DNA of 64,000 nt from Gordoniibacillus kamchatkensis (GCF_000829455.1 NZ_JXAK01000028.1:1-64000), one strand, 5' to 3'. Positions 42,671 to 54,777 are shown, numbered from the stretch's first letter. The notes: generated by a model from the sequence alone, not told the origin. A program made the numbers and translations.

Positions 42671-43434
42671 ATGAGTATCGGAATTATCGCCATGGGCGTA
42701 TTGGTCGGCTTTCTCGTCGGCCTCACCGGGGTTGGCGGCGCCTCGCTGCTCACCCCCATATTGGTGCTGATCGGCATCAATCCGTCGATAGCGGTAGGCA
42801 CGGATCTGTTGTACAATTCGGTCACGAAGCTGTTCGGCACGGTGCAGCATTATCGGCAGCGAACGATTGACTTCAAGCTCGTCGGTTACTTGGCGGCAGG
42901 CAGCATACCCGGCGTCGTCTTGGCCGTCGTCATGCTGCGGTTGTTCGAGGCCTATTACCACAATCAGGAGACGCTGATGAAGCATGCGCTCGGTTACGTG
43001 CTCATTCTCGTTTCGATTGCGACGCTGGTGAAAGTGTTCTACGGCCACAAGATGAAGGAAAACCGCTGGCAGCGGCTGCCCATCGAGAGGAAAAAGGGCT
43101 GACGATCGCGATCGGCGCCGCGCTCGGTTTCGTCGTCGGCCTCACTTCCATCGGCTCGGGCTCGCTGTACGCCATTGCGATGATGTACTTCTTCTCGATG
43201 AGCGCATCGCGCCTGGTCGGCACCGACATCGCCCACGCCTTCCTGCTCGCCACCGTCGGCGGCTTGCTCCATGCCGGACTCGGCCATGTCGACTACGGGC
43301 TCGTGCTGAATTTGATCGTCGGCTCGGTGCCGGGCGTGCTGATCGGCAGCGCTTTGTCGGCGAAAGCGCCCACGTCCGTGCTTCGCACCTTGATCGCCAG
43401 TCTCGTGCTGCTAAGCGGCATCAAGCTGATTTGA
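42671..43434 (+). pseudogene. TauE/SafE-family permease, frameshifted in the middle
   Basis: The first frame (from ATG 42671) has four helices with GFLVGLTGVGGASLLTPILVLIG. The second (to 43434) has GFVVGLTSIGSGSLYAIAMMYFFS and the final three helices, the paired halves of a TSUP transporter. They join as KGLTIAIGAALG if one A is restored in the AAAAAGGG tract near 43093. The full protein would be about 254 residues. TSUP proteins export sulfite, sulfoacetate or similar anions. Confidence 0.83.
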
Positions 43435-43443
43435 GCAAGCGGC

Positions 43444-43486
43444 AAAAGACGGCCGTTCCCGCTCGCGGGGACGGCCGTCTTTTTTA
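43444..43486 (+). terminator. Terminator of the permease gene
   Basis: AAAAGACGGCCGT pairs with ACGGCCGTCTTTT and T residues follow. Confidence 0.9.
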
Positions 43487-43583
43487 GCGATGCGTAATAC
43501 AAGTACAGGTTTTGGATAGATCGCGTCGAATATAAAGACCATAAAGCTGAATTGTCCCGATCGGGACTTGGGGAGGGATCGCC

Positions 43584-43928
43584 GTGAGCACCGTTATTAC
43601 CGATGAGTACATGAAAGAGATGTTGACTACAACCAAAGGCTATACCGTCGTGATCCTCAAATCCGCTCCGAACCGAAGTCAAGTGGAGGGTGCCGACCGC
43701 ATCGTCTGGGAGCATGGAAGGAACAATTTTCGCTTGCGGGCAGAGGGGATATTGTCTATTGTTTGTCCGATTATGGATGGAAGCGGCATAAGCGGTATAA
43801 GCATTTTCAACGCTCCCGAGGAGGAGGTCAAGACGATTATGGATGCAGATCCGGGTGTACAAGCAGGCATCTTCACTTATGAGATTCACCCGTGCCGCAG
43901 CTTCCCGGGGGATCGTTTGCCGGAATAG
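43584..43928 (+). CDS. YciI-like small protein
   Basis: The 114-residue protein has TVVILKSAPNR near the start and a final IFNAPEEEVKTIMDADPGVQAGIFTYEIHPCRSFPGDRLPE, the ending of YCII-related ferredoxin-fold proteins. Function unknown. Start is GTG 43584 with GGGGAGGGATC upstream. Confidence 0.72.
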   Translation: MSTVITDEYMKEMLTTTKGYTVVILKSAPNRSQVEGADRIVWEHGRNNFRLRAEGILSIVCPIMDGSGISGISIFNAPEEEVKTIMDADPGVQAGIFTYEIHPCRSFPGDRLPE

Positions 43929-44225
43929 CGATGGCGTCGTTGCGAGGGGCGGGCCGTTAACGCGCAAGAGAGGATGAGCCTTACTCAAGTGAAAGTTAGC
44001 GCGTGAAAAGCAATGAACGTTATGTAAGTTAGCACCACACCTAAAAGTGCCGCCAGGGGTACCCCTTACGGTATTTCTGCCGTTTCAATTTCCTCCGGAA
44101 TTCCTAGGCCATCTTGTACGTTCAAACACATGAGCTGGGCGGACAAAATTCACTTGGAGCCATTCGACGCTTCGGGCTATGCTTCAAATTTTACGTTGAA
44201 AAACTGAAAAATTTTTTCGGCAGCA

Positions 44226-44253
44226 TGTCGAAACGGCATATGTTCGTTCGACA
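44226..44253 (+). promoter_or_regulatory. Candidate ECF42-type promoter upstream of yciI
   Basis: TGTCGAAA (44226-44233) and TTCGACA (44247-44253) sit 17 bases apart (TGTCGA to CGAC). This fits the TGTCGA / CGA(C/T) pattern reported for ECF42 sigma factors, and an ECF42-like sigma gene is the second gene of this unit. The two boxes are also complementary to each other. Confidence 0.55.
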
Positions 44254-44303
44254 TGAGGTGAGCAGCGATAAAGCTGTTACAAAAATGAGAGGCGGATGTA
44301 ACG

Positions 44304-44663
44304 ATGCATTACACTCTGTTGTTCTATGAAAGACCTGAGGATTTCGCCCAACGGAACGATCCCGAGCACCAAAAGGAATACTGGGCGGCTTGGCCCCTCT
44401 ACATGAAGGCGATTCGGGAGTCCGGTGTCTTCGTCTCGGGCGCTGGGCTGGAACCGCCGGAAACGGCGACCACCGTCCGATTGCGGCGTGGCGAGGAACC
44501 TTTAGTTCAGGACGGCCCGGTTGCCGATACAAAGGAGCAGTTGGGCGGTTTTTTCATCATTGATGTGCCCGATCTGGATACCGCCCTTGCTTGGGCGGCT
44601 CGTTGCCCGGTACCGCCCGGCCATCTCGTAGAGGTACGTCCGAATATGGTCCCGCGCAACTGA
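44304..44663 (+). CDS. YciI/DGPF-domain protein
   Basis: The 119-residue protein carries the DGPF-like block LVQDGPVADTKEQLGGFFIIDVPDLDTALAWAARCPV and a C-terminal VEVRP, a ferredoxin-like fold. Such genes sit directly beside ECF42 sigma factors in many bacteria and are usually their targets. It lies 60 bases before the sigma gene, with a candidate cognate promoter upstream. Biochemical activity unknown. AGAGGCGGATGTAACG precedes the ATG. Confidence 0.9.
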   Translation: MHYTLLFYERPEDFAQRNDPEHQKEYWAAWPLYMKAIRESGVFVSGAGLEPPETATTVRLRRGEEPLVQDGPVADTKEQLGGFFIIDVPDLDTALAWAARCPVPPGHLVEVRPNMVPRN

Positions 44664-44723
44664 CGCCCTATTCGTTTGAACAAGGCGGCACCCCAGGAAG
44701 GGGGAGACAGGAGGGAGCAACAT

Positions 44724-45992
44724 TTGGAAATGCAGTTCGCAGCGGAGCAAAGAGCCGAAACGATGTGCGCAGTGGAGCAGGCCGTTCGCGATTCTTATGG
44801 CAAGCTTATGGCCTACATCACAGCCCGCTGGCGCGATATCGCCATGGCGGAGGATGCGTTAGCCGATGCGGTTGTGGCCGCGTTGCAGACCTGGCCTCGC
44901 GTCGGCGTTCCGGATAAGCCCGAGGCTTGGCTCCTCGCAGTGGCCCGCCGCAGGCTTGTGGATGCCGTACGGAAACAGAAAGTGCTCTCCAACTCGCTCC
45001 CTCAGCTGATCTCCCGGATCCGGTCGGTGCAAGATGAGATAAGCAGGGTGAATGCAGATTCGGAGACGGTGATTCCGGACGAGCGGCTCGAAATGATGTT
45101 TCTTTGCGCGCACCCTGCCATTGACCGTTCCATTCGTTCGCCGCTAATGCTGCAGACCGTACTCGGGCTGGATGCCGCCCGCATCGCGAGCGCCTTTCTC
45201 GTAAAACCGTCGACGATGGGCCAGCGACTGAGCCGGGCGAAAGCGAAAATTCGCACCGCCCGCATCCGGTTCGAGCGGCCTGAGCCAACGGAGCTGCCGC
45301 AGAGGCTCGACGCTGTCCTGGAGGCCGTGTATGCCGCATACGGCAGCGGCTGGGAGGAAGTACACGGAGGGGATTCCCGGCTGAAAGGGTTGACTGGCGA
45401 AGCCATTTACTTGGGCCGTCTGTTGGTTCGGCTTCTGCCGGATGAGCCGGAAGCAAAGGGCTTGCTGGCCCTGATGCTGCATTGCGAAGCGCGCAGGGAC
45501 GCTCGCCGGAATCAGGCAGGGGAGTATGTGCCGCTTACGGAGCAAGTGACGGCACTATGGTCGGATTCGATGATCAGGGAAGCAGAGCGGCTATTGACCG
45601 AAGCGGCGCAAGCCCGCCGTCCGGGGCGCTATCAGCTGGAAGCGGCTATCCAATCCGTTCACGCTCATCGGGCCATAACCGGCCGAACCGATTGGGAAGC
45701 GGTGGCGGCCTTGTATGAAGGTCTAGTTTACATAGCGCCGACAGTCGGTGCCAAGGTGGGCCAAGCAGCTGCCGCGGCTGAGGCGTACGGCCCGGCAAAG
45801 GGGTTGGCCCTGCTCGAATTGATGCCGCCGGAACTCGTGCATGCGTACCAGCCTTATTGGGCGGTGGCCGCTCGGCTGTACAAAAAGTTAGGACAATTCG
45901 AAAAAGCGGACGCCGCCTACTCCCGCGCCGTCGGTCTTTGCACAGACGCGGCCATGCGCGAGTTCTTGATTCGGAAATCTTATGAACGATAG
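44724..45992 (+). CDS. ECF42-type RNA polymerase sigma factor with C-terminal TPR-like domain
   Basis: Region 2 reads LMAYITARWRDIAMAEDALADAVVAALQTWP and region 4 reads MLQTVLGLDAARIASAFLVKPSTMGQRLSRAK. A long C-terminal DUF6596/TPR-like part follows (EAIYLGRLLVRLLPDEPEAKGLLALMLHCEARRDARR onward). This extension replaces an anti-sigma factor in ECF42 proteins and controls their activity. TTG 44724 is preferred, with AGGAGGG upstream; a start at 44676 is less likely. About 422 residues. Partner gene: the DGPF protein before it. Confidence 0.9.
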   Translation: MEMQFAAEQRAETMCAVEQAVRDSYGKLMAYITARWRDIAMAEDALADAVVAALQTWPRVGVPDKPEAWLLAVARRRLVDAVRKQKVLSNSLPQLISRIRSVQDEISRVNADSETVIPDERLEMMFLCAHPAIDRSIRSPLMLQTVLGLDAARIASAFLVKPSTMGQRLSRAKAKIRTARIRFERPEPTELPQRLDAVLEAVYAAYGSGWEEVHGGDSRLKGLTGEAIYLGRLLVRLLPDEPEAKGLLALMLHCEARRDARRNQAGEYVPLTEQVTALWSDSMIREAERLLTEAAQARRPGRYQLEAAIQSVHAHRAITGRTDWEAVAALYEGLVYIAPTVGAKVGQAAAAAEAYGPAKGLALLELMPPELVHAYQPYWAVAARLYKKLGQFEKADAAYSRAVGLCTDAAMREFLIRKSYER

Positions 45993-46010
45993 AAGGGTTG
46001 AAAAGATAAG

Positions 46011-46047
46011 GAACCGTCGGTATAGTGCCGGCGGTTCGCGTTTTTTC
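46011..46047 (+). terminator. Terminator of the sigma-factor operon
   Basis: GAACCGTCGG pairs with CCGGCGGTTC (one mismatch) and six T residues follow. Confidence 0.8.
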
Positions 46048-46200
46048 AACGGCTCATCCGGAGGGGGCGCCATCCAGGTGTGAAAAGAGTATAATAATAT
46101 TGGGAAAAGTAAACTCTAAAGGCGATTCCTTGTTTTGACGCACGAAGCGGATAACGAAAAATATCATTCTGTGATTTTGTTTCATAGAAAAGGAGATACG

Positions 46201-47676
46201 ATGACGGAGAATAAAACAACCATAGAAACGGGATGGAACTTCGACAACAGCTATGCTCGTCTGCCGGAATCGTTTTTCAGCAGGCTCGATCCTAGCCCTG
46301 TACGTTCACCGCAGCTTATCATTCTTAATGAACCGCTCGCAGCATCGCTGGGCTTGAACGTCCAAGGGCTGCAAAGCGACGATGGCGTGGCGTGGCTTGC
46401 CGGCAACCGGATTCCCGAAGGCGCCTCGCCTCTTGCCCAAGCTTATGCCGGGCATCAGTTCGGGCATTTTACGATGCTAGGGGACGGCCGGGCTCTGCTG
46501 CTTGGCGAACAGATCACGCCTCGAGGCGAGCGGTTTGATATTCAGCTGAAGGGTTCAGGCAGAACGCCATACTCCCGCGGCGGCGATGGCAGGGCGGCAC
46601 TGGGGCCTATGCTGCGCGAATATATTATCAGCGAAGCCATGCATGCGCTTGGGATTGCTACCACCCGCAGCCTGGCGGTGGTGACAACCGGCGAGGAAGT
46701 CATCCGCGAAACCGAGCTGCCTGGCGCGATTCTGACCCGCGTGGCGGCAAGCCATCTGCGCGTCGGAACTTTTCAATACGCGGCAAAATGGGGCACTGTC
46801 CAGGATCTCCGGGCGCTGGCCGATTACACGCTGCAGAGGCATTTTCCGGAAGTTGACGCCGGCGAGAGCCGCTATCTCTCTCTGCTCCGGGAAGTAATCA
46901 AGCGACAAGCTGCACTGATTGCCAAATGGCAGCTCGTCGGCTTTATTCACGGAGTGATGAACACCGACAACATGGCCATTAGCGGAGAAACAATTGATTA
47001 TGGTCCCTGCGCTTTCATGGATGCCTACGACCCGGCCACGGTATTCAGTTCCATCGACATTCATGGCCGTTATGCGTATGGCAACCAGCCGTATATCGCT
47101 GCTTGGAATCTCGCGAGATTTGCCGAAACCTTATTGCCGCTGCTGCATGACAACAAGGACCAAGCTGTCAAACTGGCTGAGGCTGCGATTTCCGGTTTTA
47201 CCGAATTATATCGCCGTAACTGGCTCGCCGGAATGAGGGCAAAGCTGGGAATCTTTAACGAAGAGCCGCAGGATGAGTCCCTAATTGAAGAACTTCTTAG
47301 CATGATGCATAAGTACGATGCGGACTACACTAATACGTTCCGCGCATTAACTTTTGATAAGCCGGAGGGTGCTGTCTTGTTTGAGACCGCGGAATTTGCC
47401 CGGTGGCATGAGCAGTGGGAGGCCAGGCTTGGCCGGCAGCAGGAACCGAAAGCCTCCTCGCAACAGTTGATGCGCAGCAGCAATCCCGCGCTAATCCCCC
47501 GCAACCACCGGGTAGAAGAGGCATTGGAAGCTGCGGTGAAACAAGGAGACTACAGCGTGATGAAGCGGCTTCTTGACGTTCTTTCGAGCCCTTACGCGCA
47601 CTCCCCCGAACAGGCTGAATACTGCACAGTGCCTGCGCCATCCGGCCGTCCTTACCGACTTTGCTGGTCGACTTGA
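46201..47676 (+). CDS. selO: SelO-type protein adenylyltransferase (YdiU)
   Basis: The 491-residue protein matches the SelO pseudokinase family. It opens [23 protein letters not shown] and contains [23 protein letters not shown] and [38 protein letters not shown]. SelO flips ATP in its active site and AMPylates proteins in redox stress. The C-terminal tail is RPYRLCWST instead of the family's usual Cys-Gly-Thr-like end, so the conserved C-terminal cysteine is displaced. ATG 46201 follows AAAGGAGATACG. Confidence 0.92.
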   Translation: MTENKTTIETGWNFDNSYARLPESFFSRLDPSPVRSPQLIILNEPLAASLGLNVQGLQSDDGVAWLAGNRIPEGASPLAQAYAGHQFGHFTMLGDGRALLLGEQITPRGERFDIQLKGSGRTPYSRGGDGRAALGPMLREYIISEAMHALGIATTRSLAVVTTGEEVIRETELPGAILTRVAASHLRVGTFQYAAKWGTVQDLRALADYTLQRHFPEVDAGESRYLSLLREVIKRQAALIAKWQLVGFIHGVMNTDNMAISGETIDYGPCAFMDAYDPATVFSSIDIHGRYAYGNQPYIAAWNLARFAETLLPLLHDNKDQAVKLAEAAISGFTELYRRNWLAGMRAKLGIFNEEPQDESLIEELLSMMHKYDADYTNTFRALTFDKPEGAVLFETAEFARWHEQWEARLGRQQEPKASSQQLMRSSNPALIPRNHRVEEALEAAVKQGDYSVMKRLLDVLSSPYAHSPEQAEYCTVPAPSGRPYRLCWST

Positions 47677-47714
47677 GACAGAAAATACATGAAAGAGAAG
47701 TTGTCTACAAAGAA

Positions 47715-47745
47715 CCCACTCCCTTGCCAGGAGTGGCTTTGTGTT
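47715..47745 (+). terminator. Probable terminator of selO
   Basis: CCACTCC pairs with GGAGTGG around CTTGCCA and CTTTGTGTTT follows. Confidence 0.6.
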
Positions 47746-47760
47746 TATATAAGTTGTTGG

Positions 47761-47937
47761 CTAGGAGGATGATGCCGGAGCCGCGTATTTGACGACCGGC
47801 CATTTTTCTTTGCGCAGGGCGCCGATCAACTCCGTCCCGGCGTGCAAGTTGTCTCGCACCAGCTCCCGAGGGGTTAGCGCCATCCATTGGTTGAGCGACA
47901 CGTTCGCTAACATGTCACAATTTGCGGGAATAGGCAT
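47761..47937 (-). pseudogene. 3' remnant of an oxalate decarboxylase gene
   Basis: On the minus strand a frame reads [20 protein letters not shown], then [15 protein letters not shown] and a stop at 47761. This is the conserved C-terminal tail of bicupin oxalate decarboxylases (OxdC/OxdD). Only about 58 codons survive; the cupin domains are missing and no start with a ribosome site is present. It lies between selO and glnS and marks an old deletion. Confidence 0.6.
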
Positions 47938-48024
47938 GTAAGCTTTGATTTCCCGGGTCGGAATTGTGTATGATAGATGTTATATCACAAATTGGTTTGT
48001 ATAACCGACTCAGGAGGAATGGCG

Positions 48025-49731
<1,707 letters not shown>

Positions 49732-49773
49732 AAGCACGCCGCGCGCCTGAACGAAGGGGGCGGTGCTGCAAAT

Positions 49774-49809
49774 AAAGGGCTGCCTTGCTCGTACGCAAGG
49801 CAGCCCTTT
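49774..49809 (+). terminator. Terminator of glnS
   Basis: AAAGGGCTGCCTTGC pairs with GCAAGGCAGCCCTTT. Confidence 0.88.
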
Positions 49810-49849
49810 GCTTGGAGTCACAGGTGTCGATGTCTGCTGCTTCAATTTC

Positions 49850-50060
49850 TCGGGTTAGCCAAAAATCGTTCCGTTATCTTCCTATTTCCCGAGTATTTCC
49901 CGGAAATAGCGGAACGAGAGTACGTTATTCCCACGTTTTGGGCGAGAATCGCTTTGGTTCAGATGCGATAACGGAACCGAGTTCCGTTAAGATCGATCCG
50001 AACGCCTCAGTCCTTAGAATAACGGAACTCCGTTCCTTTAAGGCATTTGGGATTTGGACC
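49850..50060. repeat. Array of degenerate palindromic GTTCCGTTA units
   Basis: The segment contains repeated GTTCCGTTA and TAACGGAAC motifs, for example TCGTTCCGTTATC, ATAGCGGAACGAG, GATAACGGAACCGAGTTCCGTTA and ATAACGGAACTCCGTTCC, spaced 30-60 bases apart. Each pair can form a small hairpin. No gene is visible in it. Confidence 0.6.
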
Positions 50061-50269
50061 AAATTACCGTACCGCTGCGAGTGTGCCAATTAAAAAGCGC
50101 GGCTTGTTATTTGTCCACGATACTTCAAAGCGTATATAACCCGTATTCGCTGCACCTCACTTCATTCCGACAATTGATATTCGGAGTGCGCGGAACTAAG
50201 TTTTATTGCCTCGCCTTTTGGAATGGAGCAGCGAGATATGCCAACTTGCGCATTGAGACTGCTATGATA

Positions 50270-50463
50270 TTAAAATCCCGTTAATCCTGCATCCTGCACT
50301 TCTATTCCAAGCTCTTCACGACATTCGCGAAGCAGCGCTTGAAGAATCGTTTCGCCGGGTTCTACGCCGCCGCCGGGCCGCTTTACTTTAAAAGAAGTAC
50401 ACGGCCATCGGAATCCGAAATTACGGTATGAACGCCAAACCTAAAAGTATCGTGAAAGCCCAG
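50270..50463 (-). pseudogene. Decayed Nudix hydrolase fragment
   Basis: After GGGAGGATACAA a minus-strand frame reads FHDTFRFGVHTVISDSDGRVLLLK. Shifting by one base it continues VKRPGGGVEPGETILQALLRECREELGIEVQDAG, which is a full Nudix box (GX5EX7REUXEEXGU). It stops at 50270 after about 65 codons, half the normal length, and the start codon is CTG. So it is frameshifted and truncated. Confidence 0.6.
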
Positions 50464-50474
50464 TTGTATCCTCC

Positions 50475-52718
50475 CTATTGTGAGTTAGGCAGTTCGGATT
50501 TACCGGCCTTCTCGGGTTCGAGTGTAGAGAACTGGCGCCAAATGCCCGTTTGCACATCCAGCAACGACGTATAGGCAGATTCGGTTGTCGGGACAAGGCG
50601 GTAGCGGATCGACGTGGACGGATTCGTCAGCAGCAAGCTGTCGCTGGCGTAATAAGCTTCGACGCGGTACCGGCTGAGCATCAGCTTCAGCACCTCATCC
50701 TCGCTTATGAACGCCGGCCTGCTTGCGGGATAAATGCCGGTTATCATCTGGTTTTGAACGGCCAGCAGCTTCCCGCTTGCGGCGCTGACGGATACGGTTA
50801 CGTCCTGCCGGTCTCCCCAAATGCCGTCGATGCGGCGCCGGTACGTAAACTGGTACTCCGGATTCGCGATCATGTTGCCTTCCGTAAGCCGGAGGTCCGA
50901 TCTGATCTCATACAATTGGTGCGTATAGGCAGGCAGCATTTGCCGCAATGCTTGTTCCGCCGCCGCCCGGGCCTGGTCTTCGCTGACGCCCGGAACCGTA
51001 AGCCAAGCCGTATTCGCGGTTAGATCGCTCGCATATTGCACAATGTCTCCGGTCACGGTGCTGACTTCCAAGAAATACAGCTTGGACTGAGCGGCGGCAG
51101 GCGCAGGAACATTCAACTGGAATAGCCAGGAATGAATCCCTTGCCGGGCGTTTTCCACGGCAGCGTTCTCCGGCAGGCCGAGCTTCCGGCGACCGGAGTC
51201 TGCCGCTTGATCGAGCGTAACGTTCAAGTTTTCGGTCGGCATGGCCGCTAATGGCTGAGCAGTGACCGGACCGCGAACCTTCATGCCGCCGTCGCTCTCG
51301 TTCCAATGTCCGTCTATCGCGTCAATCGTATCATACAAACGGGGGGCGACGGCATAGACGGGCGGCATCTTTTCGCGGGAAGCGTACGGCGCCATAAAAA
51401 CGGCCTTGGTCAAAAACGCGCCGGCAAAAGCGCTCTCGGCCTCGTCTTTTGTCTTCAGTCCCTCCGGCGCGTCGAACCGCTTGTTGTCGCTCCAGAGCAA
51501 GGAATAGGAAATCTCGTTTCGGATCGGATTGACGGTTATGGATATGTAGTTTTCCGGGTAAGGCAGCCCGTTCACGGTGCGGACGAAGCGGAAGAAGCGC
51601 GCCGGAGCCCCCATCGTGATATGGCGCTTTTCCAGCGGACTCGGCGGCGTTTCGTCGAGCGTCCATTTGGCGTCCGGAACGGGAGACGTTTCGGCGGCGA
51701 ACCGTTCCGCGAGCTGCTTGAACGCGGCGGCATCCTGCGCTTTGTCCGCAAGTCCGGGCACGCTGACCGCTCCGCTCTTTGTGAACCAATCGACCGATCC
51801 GTCCGCCGCGCTTAAGGTAATTTCTCCCGAGCCGGCTATGGAGTCTCCCTGCTTTTTCATGAAGGCGATGTTCCACCGCTTCTCGCCGTCGCCGAGCTGC
51901 ACAAGACGGGCGGCGTCCAGCGCATAGTCGGCGGATAGCCCGAGCCGCTGCCGCGCCAGCTCGATCGCTTTCGTTCGCTTGACGGGAACGCCGTCGTCAG
52001 CCGACTGCCGCTCGTTGTCGTCCATGTGGATATAGACCCAGCCGTCTCCGTAATCGCCGCGCAAATGGTACCACTCGTCCCCATGCTCTACCGGCACTAC
52101 CGTTTGCGGGCCGATCGTGGCGACTGCACCGGAAAGGCCGTAAGGGTACTGGAACAAGGTCGCTCCGTCCGGAAGCGCGACCGGCTCTTCGGACGGCCGG
52201 AGACGCTCGGGCAGCGCATAAGCCAAATTGACCCATTTGTCGCCGGCCTCCGTGCGGATATGGTACCAGGTGCGCCATTTTTCAAAGGCTTGCAAAACGC
52301 CGGACTTCGTTTGGCCCGAATTGCTGCCGATTAACGGGGCGTCAAACAAGTAAACCGGAGCGTCCGGCACGACCTCCTTCTCGTACGGTTCGATGCCTTC
52401 GAGCACGCCGTGGCTCGGCCGAATCCACTTGTCGCCGATCCAGGTGGAGATGAGGTAGAAGCCCGTTTCGGCGGAAAAGCCGAGCGGGACTACCGTTTGC
52501 GGCGACAAAAACGCGCCCGTGCCGGCGTTCGTGTCCGGGCGATCGTACAGCTGCTCCCTGCCGACGAGCGTCAGCTGCCCGGAAGGCCGCAGCGCGGCGC
52601 GGACATCGGCGGCCGTGGGCGCAGACTGCGCTTCGGAGGCGGCTGCGAGAGGGGCGGCCGGGTTCAAGCATCCGGTGCAAAGTGCGGCTGCGAGTGAAAG
52701 CATGAGGTGTTTTTTCAT
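50475..52718 (-). CDS. Exported protein with SH3-like repeats and YcdB/PepSY-type domains
   Basis: The 747-residue protein has an N-terminal export signal (MKKHLMLSLAAALCTG). Three SH3-like repeats follow in about residues 45-270, each ending in a W-I/V pattern (STWIGDKWIRPSHG, TEAGDKWVNLA, GDYGDGWVYIHMDD). The rest resembles the YcdB/YcdC region with PepSY-like repeats (ITVNPIRNEISYSLLWSD, VSTVTGDIVQYASD, VSAASGKLLAVQNQ). A role at the cell wall is likely; enzymatic activity is unknown. ATG 52718 is chosen with AAAGGA upstream; the longer frame overlaps the promoter region. Confidence 0.8.
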   Translation of the reverse strand: MKKHLMLSLAAALCTGCLNPAAPLAAASEAQSAPTAADVRAALRPSGQLTLVGREQLYDRPDTNAGTGAFLSPQTVVPLGFSAETGFYLISTWIGDKWIRPSHGVLEGIEPYEKEVVPDAPVYLFDAPLIGSNSGQTKSGVLQAFEKWRTWYHIRTEAGDKWVNLAYALPERLRPSEEPVALPDGATLFQYPYGLSGAVATIGPQTVVPVEHGDEWYHLRGDYGDGWVYIHMDDNERQSADDGVPVKRTKAIELARQRLGLSADYALDAARLVQLGDGEKRWNIAFMKKQGDSIAGSGEITLSAADGSVDWFTKSGAVSVPGLADKAQDAAAFKQLAERFAAETSPVPDAKWTLDETPPSPLEKRHITMGAPARFFRFVRTVNGLPYPENYISITVNPIRNEISYSLLWSDNKRFDAPEGLKTKDEAESAFAGAFLTKAVFMAPYASREKMPPVYAVAPRLYDTIDAIDGHWNESDGGMKVRGPVTAQPLAAMPTENLNVTLDQAADSGRRKLGLPENAAVENARQGIHSWLFQLNVPAPAAAQSKLYFLEVSTVTGDIVQYASDLTANTAWLTVPGVSEDQARAAAEQALRQMLPAYTHQLYEIRSDLRLTEGNMIANPEYQFTYRRRIDGIWGDRQDVTVSVSAASGKLLAVQNQMITGIYPASRPAFISEDEVLKLMLSRYRVEAYYASDSLLLTNPSTSIRYRLVPTTESAYTSLLDVQTGIWRQFSTLEPEKAGKSELPNSQ

Positions 52719-52954
52719 GGCGGGAAAAGTCCTTTCCGGATAAAAATGGAGCGTACCGCAACGTGTTCGATCTAAACATATAACGAAGCTCGGCACCGCT
52801 TTGTTTCGCAAGAGCGATGAGCGGATCGTCACGATTCTGTCACAGTTTTTCGTATACTTTTCGACATTAAAGAAAAATTTGGGAAAGTGTGACGACTTTC
52901 GCAGTATAATCCGAGGTAACGCTGCGACCAAAGATTTATGTTCGGAGGTAAACT

Positions 52955-54710
52955 ATGTCGAAAAAAAGAAATATGTGGCGGCTGACGATCCGTAAAAAGC
53001 TGCTCGGCATTATGCTTGTGCTCCTTGTGCTGCCGACGCTTGCGGTGGGGGGCATCAGCTACGAGCTGTCAGCGGTAGAGAGCGAAAAGCTGATCAAGGA
53101 TAACTTGAAAAACACGGTGCACATGGCCGTAGAGCTGACGAAATCGTTCGACGACGCCGTGAAGAAAGGAACGATGACTCAGGACGAAGCCCAGGAGAAA
53201 GTGAAGCAAATGCTGCTCGGCCCGAAAGGGCAGGACGGCAAACGGCCGATCAACAGCCATATTAATCTGGGCGCGAACGGGTACTTCTTCATCTTGAACG
53301 AGAAGGGCGATCTGCTTGGGCATCCTTCGCTCGAAGGCCAAAACATTCTCGACAAGAAGACGACAGACGGCGTTTACTACATCAAAGATATGATCGCCGA
53401 GGGGAAAAAGCCGGAAGGCGGGTTTACCACGTACAGCTGGCCGCTTCCGAATTCGACCAAGGAAGCCGAGAAAATCGCCTACGCTCTGCAGGCGCCGCAC
53501 TGGGGCTGGATTATTGCCGCAGGGTCTTATATGCAAGATTACGATCAGGGCGTGACGCGCATTTTCATACGATGCTGCTGACGCTGATCGTTTGCCTCGC
53601 GGTCGGGGCCGTCATCCTGACGCTGTTCGCGCTGCACATTTCGCGGCCGCTCGTCCGCCTGTCGCGCCAAGCGAAGCAGATCGCTGCCGGCGACCTGAGC
53701 AAAGGCGATTTCCGCGTGAACAACCGCGACGAAATCGGGGAGCTGTTCGCTTCGTTCGAGACGATGTTCGGCAACTTAAGGCAGCTCGCCGGCAGTTTGT
53801 CGACGAGCTCCGACGCGCTCTCGCTGGCGTCCAGCGAGCTGTCGCAAACGATCGGGGAGACGACGCAGGCGACGAACAACATCACGTTGTCCGTGCAGCA
53901 AGCGGCGGCCAGCAACGAGACGCAGACGCGCAGCGTGGAGGAGAGCGCGCGTGCAATGGGGGAAATGGCAGAAGGGATTCAGCGCGTGGCGGGGACGTCG
54001 TCGACGGCTTACGAGGCGTCGCTGCAAACGCTCAAGGAAGCGGAGCAGGGTGACCTGCTCATCGGCCAGTCGTCGCAGCAAATGAACGCCGTCAGCGCGA
54101 CGGTCGGCGACCTGGCGTCGATCGTCGACCAGCTCGGCGAGCGGTCGCAGCAAATCGGCGACATCGTCGGCGTCATTACCGACATCTCGAACCAGACGAA
54201 CTTGCTCGCGCTGAACGCCTCCATCGAGGCGGCGCGCGCCGGGGAGCAGGGCAAAGGGTTCGCCGTCGTCGCCGGCGAAGTGAGGAAGCTGGCGGAACGT
54301 TCGGCCGAATCGGCGGCCCAGGTCGCCGCGCTGATCGAGGCGATTCAGGCAGATATTGCGCTTGCGGGAGCTCGATGGATCGGGCGAGGCGCGAGGTTGC
54401 AGCCGGAGTGGAGTCGATCCGCCATACGGGCGAGGCGTTCGCCCGCATTCTCGAAGCGACGCGCAGCGTCGTCGATCAGGTGCAGGAAGCGTCCGCGGCC
54501 GCCGAGCAAATGTCCGCCAGCTCGCAGGAGATCGCCGCTTCGCTGCAGGAGATGGAGCAGCTGGCCGGCAAGGCGAACGATATGATGCATGCGATCACCG
54601 CCTCGACGGAGGAGCAGCTTGCTTCCATGGAGGAGATCGATGCGTCCGCCGAGTCGCTCAGCGGCTTGGCCGCCGATATGCAAAGCATGGCGCACCGGTT
54701 TAAGCTGTAA
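52955..54710 (+). pseudogene. Methyl-accepting chemotaxis protein, split by two one-base losses
   Basis: Frame 1 (52955-53581, ATG after CGGAGG) has a membrane helix and a single Cache domain ([39 protein letters not shown]). Frame 2 (53572 on) has the second helix, a HAMP domain ([23 protein letters not shown]) and the signalling hairpin with [43 protein letters not shown]. Frame 3 (54375-54710) has the C-terminal helices ending MAHRFKL. The joints are near 53563 and 54361, each one base short. Restored, it is about 585 residues and complete. Confidence 0.88.
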
Positions 54711-54713
54711 CGG

Positions 54714-54756
54714 AAAAAGCCGCAGTTCCCGCTTTAAGCGGAACTGCGGCTTTTTT
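54714..54756. terminator. Bidirectional terminator
   Basis: AAAAAGCCGCAGTTCC pairs with GGAACTGCGGCTTTTTT between the convergent chemoreceptor and aminopeptidase genes. Confidence 0.92.
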
Positions 54757-54777
54757 GCGCTTGCGCTGCTATTCGGC

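Noticed and set aside
43929-44225. Possible short peptide genes between the YciI-like genes
   Set aside because: Only a 20-codon minus frame was found, with no ribosome site.
47705-47887. 60-codon minus frame
   Set aside because: It overlaps the oxalate decarboxylase remnant in another frame; the remnant frame has the family motif.
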